In this document: piece by piece, positions 57,545 to 64,000 of the stretch
How the letters are laid out: the number at the start of each line of letters is the position of its first letter
How positions within the stretch are numbered: the first letter of the stretch is position 1
NCBI RefSeq assembly: GCF_003473485.1
Contig: NC_053042.1
Location: 40,452,762-40,516,761, forward strand
Reading direction: 5' to 3'
Length of the DNA: 64,000 nucleotides
DNA from: Medicago truncatula
Taxonomy: Eukaryota; Streptophyta; Magnoliopsida; Fabales; Fabaceae
Translations under genes and position numbers: made by a program
Notes under the pieces: model-generated
The model's database searches: none
Told to the model about the DNA's origin: nothing
What the model saw: the letters and a program-made list of their open reading frames with translations, nothing else

Positions 57545-58839
57545 AACACAAGCAATTAGTACCTGTTATGTTTTCATATTTTGGGTTTAGTTTTAAATAT
57601 AAAGATACCACTTGTTTTAAAATAAAATTATTTTTCCATGAAGCATTCGAAACCAGGTGGTATATTTGCATCTAAAACTCAACAAAAAAATGAAAACCAA
57701 ACAAAATATTTTATTCAGCATAAACTATATTTTATGACTATCCGAGGAAAATATTGTATTCTCTCTCTACTTTCATTGTCATTTATTAGAAATGTGAGCT
57801 ATGGTCCAGTTTTTCGTCTACACAGTAATCTCAGCCAAAAGTGCTAATATGTATTTTCAAATATCACAAGCAGGGATGGAGTCAGAAATTAAGCTTAGGG
57901 GGAACCAGGTTTTAAAGTATAATTTAGTAAAGAAAAATAAATTTTCAAATGCATAACATTTACAAGAAATTATAAGATAAAATTGAAGTTAATATATATA
58001 CAAAGTTTTAAGAAATTTCAAAGATATATAAGAAAGATGAGGACTTTGAGGCTTTATAGAGAACGACGAGACTAAAATGATTTTTAAATAGTGGAGAAAG
58101 GAAATATTAAACAAAAAAATCCAAACATATGAGAATGAGTTGACGATGAAATTGTGAGCAGTGAATTGTTGGGTGGTGGCTGAGAGTGCAAAAACATAAT
58201 CACAGGCTAAACTTCACTTTCTTTTTCACTGTTAAGGATTCTAGCTAAGAATTAGTGTAATTAAGCCTAAAAATTCAAGTTTTAAAAGTTCACAGAAACC
58301 AAATATAGAGACCAAAAAGTATAATAGCATACTAGTATTAGAATAGTTAAAAAAGCTTGGGGGAGATAGTGGTATACTTTAATCATTAGACTTAAATATT
58401 ACAATGGAAATACATCTACAATGGATGGCTCAATTAATACCATGTTTCAGCACAGCTTCCGGGGGTTAGATTCAGTACTACAAAAAAGAGATACAAATAC
58501 CAAGTTAGTTTATACCATCTGAAGGTTACTCTTAATACTTCAACACAAAAAACAATGACTAGTAGTTGGTTCTTAAGGTCAACAATATCTGTCAATGTCT
58601 GCTATAAAAGAAACAACAATACATGTTTCCATGACATATCATTTGTACTAAATCATAAACATGCCTGAAAGAGTAGTTATTTTAGTTGATATAAAAAAAA
58701 CCAACCAAACCAAAGTTGTTAATAACGCCCGACATATTTGTCATTCAAAAACCACACATTTCCTTTTTATTTAATAACTATTGAGGATCAAAAGGAACTC
58801 ACTCATTCAGTTAGTCATTCTCAACTTGAGTGAGTCAAG
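57545..58839. other. Spacer between the NHX copies
   Basis: 3' UTR of copy A followed by AT-rich DNA. A block from about 57875 begins gggatggagtcagaaattaa, a phrase common at repeat ends in plants, but no element was defined. The last 400 bases resemble the upstream region of copy A and should hold the copy B promoter. Confidence 0.4.
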
Positions 58840-61800
58840 ATGGTTGTGTTACCCTCACCACTTCATTTTTCAACTTCATTTCTGAGCAGCGCAACCGCAA
58901 GCACCATTGTTGCGCTCTGTGTATTCTTCGCACTCCTTTGCGCTTGCATCATCATTGGCCATCTTCTGGAAGATAGTCGTTGGGCCAATGAGTCTATCAC
59001 TGCCCTCTTTCTGGTATTAACCAAGACTTAACTCATTCTTCTTATGCTCTTCACTTACAATTATGTGTCTTTCTATCTCAAATTGTTTCATATTTTTCTT
59101 GGCTTGGTTAAACGAATGTAGGGTTTGTGTTCTGGTCTTGTGGTGCTGCTGGTGACCAATTTCCAAAGTCACGATATTCTAGTGTTCAATGAAGACTTGT
59201 TCTTCCTTTACTTGCTTCCACCAATCATCTTCAATGCCGGGTAAGTATGTTAATCATTTTTTCTATATCTTAATTTACTTCATTTTTTTTCTCTTTTGTA
59301 TAATCATTTCAAAATTCCATGTCAGTTTCCAAGTCAAGAAGAAACGGTTCTTTAGGAATTTCAATCATATTCTTCTGTTTGGAGTTCTTGGGACAGTTAT
59401 TTCATTCTGTCTCATATCTCTTGGTAATATCATTGTCTTGCAACCCTTTCAAGTTTCAAATTGTTTTAATATCATTCTGAATCTCATGACCAAAGCCGAT
59501 TATAAACTGTTTCTTTCACGCTGTCAATTACTCAATCTTTATGAATGAACGCGATAAATACTCAATCTAGTTTCCTATTTCTGAAACTTCACTCTAGGTG
59601 CCTTCCTGCTCATTAATAGGATTGGCGAAGTTAACCTGGACATACAAGATATCCTAGGTAAAACAGTTTTTTTTAAAGCTCTCTCTCTCTCTCTCTCTCA
59701 ATATAATAATCACTTTGTCAATAGTCTAATTGTTTGTGCACATACATGTGAAGCTATTGGCGCCATATTGTCAGCAACTGACTCAGTTTGTACATTGCAG
59801 GTGTATTCTAAGCTTGGCTCAAACAAAAATAAATTTGTAATACAAAATTTATATATTGATTATTTAATGCATTCGTTTTCCTTTTGTGGTGAAGGTTCTG
59901 AGTCAAGATGAAACACCTTTGCTTTACAGCATTGTCTTTGGCGAGGGAGTAGTAAATGACGCTATGTCTATTGTTATTTTCAATTCAGTCCAATCACTTA
60001 ACTTCAGCAGCATCAATGCTGTTAAGGCCTTGGAATTGTTGGGGACCTTCCTTTACCTCTTTTGTACTAGTACTATCCTTGGCGTAGCAGTAAGTGTTTG
60101 GATAAACAACTTAATTAAGTAATTATAGCATAAACGCTTATCACAGGTCTACTCTGACTTGCTATATGACAACTTTTCAGGTTGGCCTTTTAAGTGCTTA
60201 TCTTATTAAAACATTTTACTTTGGAAGGTATGATTTTCCTTTGATGGTATAAGTTCTTATGAATGTACCTTAAACCTTTTCTGATAGAATACACAGTTTT
60301 ATAGGTCCCTGTAGTTTATTTGAATTCTTCAATAAGTCCCTATAGTTTAACTTGTTTAGCAAAGTCTCAAATTCTCAATGTCGTCGGTGAATGAAGACTT
60401 ATTATTTGAATAAAATTAAAAGTCTATTGAATCTGTTACAAACTTGTAAATTACAAGAATCTATTTGAAAATATGTGAAACTGTAGGGATCTCTAATCTT
60501 TCTCTTATTGTTGTTCAACCTGACATAGTAATTTGCAGGCACTCTACTGATCGTGAAGTTGCACTTATGATGTTGATGGCATATTTTTCATATATGATCG
60601 CTGAGGTATAAAACGTCATCTACAAACGCATTTTTAGTTAATTTTATGTCGATAGATATAATTAAGACAAAAGGACAAAAACAATGAAATGAGTTGATTT
60701 CAAAATATATTTTTTGGTATAAGAGGGTTACAGGGATAGTTCCCTCAAAGGCAAAAAAATCCTGAATAACAAAGCATCATAAACATTATTACTTAACAAT
60801 TTCAAGAAAATACATTTGTGTGAATTTTGCAGCTTTTGGAACTCAGTGGTATTTTGACTATTTTCTTCTGTGGCATTGTTATGTCACACTACACATGGCA
60901 CAATGTTACAGGAAACTCAAGGACAACAACAAAGTAAGGACATTATCTTTAGCTTTATTTTTTTCGACAAATCTTTAACTTTATTATCTGGAAAAAAAAA
61001 ATTGGTGTACGATGTTGATCAATCTCTTAAGATGGTAATGCAATACCAACTACAATCTCTTTTGATGCTTCCTTCTTTGAATCTTATTTAAACAAATAAA
61101 TTTGTACAGAAATACGAAAAAGTTGATTAAACAAAACAAAAGAAACTGCATAGAATCTTAATTTACAAGTTATTTTCGCAATTTCAGGCACTCCTTTGCA
61201 ACCATGTCCTTCATTTCTGAAACCTTCATTTTTCTATATGTTGGCATGGATGCTTTAGACATTGACAATTGGAAAGCAAGCAAAGCCAGGTATCTGAAAA
61301 CTTACCTAATAACAAGTCCGCCATTGCCTCATACAGGATATTCATCACCGCTGATGCAACCATGTTCAGTTCATAAAGCACCGTCAAACAAAGAAGAAAA
61401 CCAATAGTTTACTATACTATTTTTGTAACACGTTATCATGTTGGTGCAGCATAGGAACTTCAATTGCGGTCAGCTCAACGTTTCTTGCATTGGTTTTGAT
61501 TGGAAGAGCAGCTTTTGTGTTCCCTATTGCAAACATTTCAAATTACTTCGTGACAAGAGAGAGTGCCAAAATTGAGTTTCGATCTCAGGTGATAACTGCA
61601 GGATTCTGATTCCCTTAAGCCTTAAGATTTTAAGTTGTTCTCACTGAAATTCCTGCTAAAACTGTTCAAAATGTCAGTTCATAATATGGTGGGCAGGACT
61701 AATGAGAGGTGCAGTGACTATTGCATTGTCTTGCAACCAGGCAAGTACATGCTGTAACTTCATTCTTTTTCTGAAATCTTTATTGTAAGTTAGAAATTTG

Positions 61801-62451
61801 ATCTGTTCTTCTCTCAAATGCAGTTTTCACATTCCGAGACAACATCACAAGAAGACTCTGCATTAATGATCACTTCAACAATAACCCTCGTCTTATTTAG
61901 TACTATGGTAGGTTTCATATGCCTGTAAATATAAATAAGGATTTAATTGATATGCATTGACCGTGTACAGATTTTATACACTGTCAATCAATCAACACAA
62001 ATATTTAACTTCAATCATATCTCCCTTAAAAGTCATACAAATGATGATTTATAATTGGCTGACAGTGTCAATTTTTTACATTGACACTGCATCAAAATTA
62101 ATCTCTAATATGAATTGCAAATACTGATAAGGCAGCTTCCATTGCAAACAGGTATTTGGTTCCATAACAAAACCTCTAATTGAGGCCGTGCTACTAAAGC
62201 ATTCAAAACAAACAACTTCTGATTCCGCCGATTATCATGAGGAGCTGGGATTATTATTTCTTGAAAGTAATGATTCCATAGAACAAAGCAACAATCAGCC
62301 ATTCCTGAGGTGGATGATGCGTTATCCTGCTACTACAGTTCACTACTTTTGGAGGCAATTTGATGATAACTTTATGAGACCCATATTTGGTGGCTGGGGT
62401 TTTGTTCCAGTTGTCCCTGGTACACCACTCACAGAAGAGGAGATTTCTTGA
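58840..62451 (+). CDS. NHX: Class I NHX Na+(K+)/H+ antiporter, copy B, 14 exons
   Basis: Exons: 58840-59013, 59122-59240, 59326-59423, 59598-59657, 59754-59800, 59895-60089, 60181-60227, 60539-60605, 60833-60933, 61188-61289, 61450-61588, 61678-61740, 61824-61907, 62152-62451; 531 aa. Exons 1-13 have the same lengths and phases as copy A, so this is a tandem duplicate. It keeps LFFLYLLPP, the Asn-Asp pair in FGEGVVNDAMS, SHYTWHNVT and WWAGLMRGAVTIALSCNQ. It begins MVVLPSPLHFSTSFLSS, a cleaner start than copy A, and ends FMRPIFGGWGFVPVVPGTP. It is five codons shorter in the tail. The intron after exon 12 also uses a GC donor (61741). Both copies look intact. Vacuolar location and ion choice are inferred from the family. 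Confidence 0.94.
60282..60510. repeat. Relic of an inverted-repeat element in NHX-B intron 7
   Basis: gatagaatacacagttttat, ataggtccctgtagttta and, inverted, aaactgtagggatct. It matches the relic in intron 7 of copy A and so predates the duplication. Confidence 0.5.
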
Positions 62452-63943
62452 AACACAAACAACATCCTCCAATTGTTCATTTTCATTTTCTGTTTGTAGT
62501 TTTAAATATTTTCCAGTTTTTTTTCAAAGTTCTCTACAGAAAATAAATTGAAAACAAGTTTGTAAACTCAATATTTAATTCTTCCAAATCTCTGTGACTG
62601 TGACCAATAGATTTTCTATATTTGGATAAAGCTTGTTCACAGAATACTATTTTTTTCTTCCTATAGTTGTAATGAAGGGAAAGTTTAAAAATGAAATTTA
62701 AAGTCTTTCATTTATTTTCAATTTGTTTTATGCACCTTGGCATGCATACTAATATCTTCAACTAATACCTCAAGGTTATTCACCAATATAAATAAATAAC
62801 ACTTAAGCTAATTTGCATTTTATTGTTGATAGAGTCAAATAACATTAATCACACCTTAAAACACTAAAGAATTAATGGAGGAATTACATGCAACAATTGT
62901 AGTGGATTGAATTGATTCTTCTTTGCCATTTCCATCAAATATCACATTTTCCTTGTCTATCTATACTTTCTCCCTTCCAAAGCAATAATGCAAGTAAAGA
63001 GTGGGAGGTGGAGGTGACTCAGCAAAGTTCAAAATAGGAAAACATTGGGAGAAAAGAAACCAATAGGATGGGAGAGAGCAAATAAAATAGGAAAGGAGGT
63101 AGGTACTGTACTGTACTACAAGTACAAAGAGTGAGAGCAACTGAACATAAAAAAAACTCTTTAAGTACACCCTCCTTAGTTACTAAACTCCACAAATCAC
63201 TTTGCTACCTCACTAGAAGAAGAAATTGAAATCAACAAATCTTCATTTTTAAAAGAGTGGTATTGCATTCTAAACTTGTCTTTATATTCAACAAAGCATT
63301 TCTAATTCCAACCAATTTTTATAAATCTCCATAAATCCATTGTATCATCAACTTTTATATTTTTTTTAAATATAATTTTAAAAGAAAAAATAACATTTCA
63401 GTTTATAAGAATCATATTAAGGTTTCTATATTTTACTGTAAAATTAAAATTAATTTTGGTACATAACACAGTATAAAAGTATTCGTTTATCTGATATTTT
63501 TTGTTTTAGAGAGACTAAAATGAAAAAAATTGATAAATTTATAGGGTCAAAATCATATTTAACCATAAATAATTTAAAGACTAAAAAGAATTAAACCTTA
63601 TAACAGGGAAAAGGAAATGTCACTTGCTTCATAGGACATAGACGTGTTGCAGTATATGCATATTAAACTAGTTGAATAAGACTCATAACAAAAGACTATA
63701 AAAGGGAAAACTTTAACCACATGGACATAATATTAGAAATGGTTTATTAAATGGAATGCTAGGTAGCATGCATAGGGCTAACAAAGGCTTAAGTTCTATG
63801 AAAATGAGAATGTTACTCTGAATGGTTGAACACACTATAAACATGAGATCATAAGTTAATGTATTAGGGAGAAAGTAGAACTACCATTTAGTAAATGTTT
63901 ATTTTCTCATATGATATGCAATACTTTTGTTTACCACTTGCAG
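62452..63943. other. Spacer after NHX copy B
   Basis: 3' UTR to about 62600, then AT-rich DNA. A purine-rich stretch at 62990-63140 is noticeable but encodes nothing I can identify. The right part is probably promoter or intron of the gene entering at the right edge. Confidence 0.4.
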
Positions 63944-64000
63944 TTGCAGGTAGTGAAGGTTGATGGGCGCACAATTGGTGATGGAAAAGTAGGGCCAGTA
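63944..64000 (+). CDS. Probable exon of a class IV (branched-chain/D-amino-acid) aminotransferase, cut by the window edge
   Basis: After the acceptor tttaccacttgcag the sequence reads LQVVKVDGRTIGDGKVGPV to the last base. The phrase VDGRxIGDGKxGPVT is the C-terminal signature of fold-type IV PLP aminotransferases (branched-chain and D-amino-acid types). A second possible acceptor is six bases later. Only one partial exon is visible, so the family call rests on about 19 residues. A relative in Arabidopsis (At3g05190/At5g27410, from memory) would fit the neighbours. Confidence 0.6.
   Translation, partial: MQVVKVDGRTIGDGKVGPV

Noticed and set aside
57638-57847. Short frame starting MKHSKPGG, similar to words in the last NHX exon
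   Set aside because: The similarity covers about 15 bases only and the frame lies in the 3' region of NHX copy A; probably chance.

Overview
The window is plant nuclear DNA, almost certainly from a legume and most like Medicago truncatula. It is AT-rich and carries intron-split genes with GT-AG junctions, legume-type LINE RNase H tails, many MITEs, and a nuclear tRNA-Ser. All multi-exon models below were built by hand from splice sites, reading phase and family similarity. No alignment was run.

Layout. 1-2.7 kb: 5' part of an ATG18g/h-type autophagy gene (minus). 4.9-5.9 kb: 5'-truncated LINE with target-site duplication. 6.3-10.7 kb: nine-exon RBK-type receptor-like cytoplasmic kinase (minus). 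11.5-14 kb: Mutator-type hairpin element, microsatellites and an internally deleted LINE. 16.3-17.2 kb: FAF-domain gene. 17.5-18.5 kb: two RNase H tails of LINEs, then tRNA-Ser(UGA). 19.5-25.9 kb: a Copia fossil split by a Mutator-type element, a long solo LTR, an unidentified insert and a Stowaway MITE; next to it lies an hAT-type MITE with a fresh 150-bp internal duplication. 26.9-27.9 kb: phosphoglycerate-mutase-like gene. 29.1-29.5 kb: small uncharacterised gene. 30.4-36.1 kb: Tim44-related mitochondrial protein gene. 37.7-40.1 kb: Mutator-type element, a perfect 43-bp hairpin and a Stowaway MITE. 40.2-46.7 kb: GDSL esterase gene, Sec61-beta gene, a GDSL 3' fragment and a decayed GDSL copy. 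47.0-52.3 kb: two chloroplast genes with neighbouring starts (TLP18.3-like and PsbP-domain). 53.7-62.5 kb: tandem pair of class I NHX cation/proton antiporters. The last bases look like an exon of a class IV aminotransferase.

The genes do not form a pathway. Their order recalls Arabidopsis segments At3g05, At5g27 and At1g54, which suggests an old conserved block. The most notable signals are the nested Copia locus, the hAT MITE with two tRNA-like Pol III units, the perfect hairpin, the GC-AG intron shared by both NHX copies, and the GDSL copy that keeps what looks like the promoter before MITE insertion. I saw nothing that amounts to a wholly new biological system.
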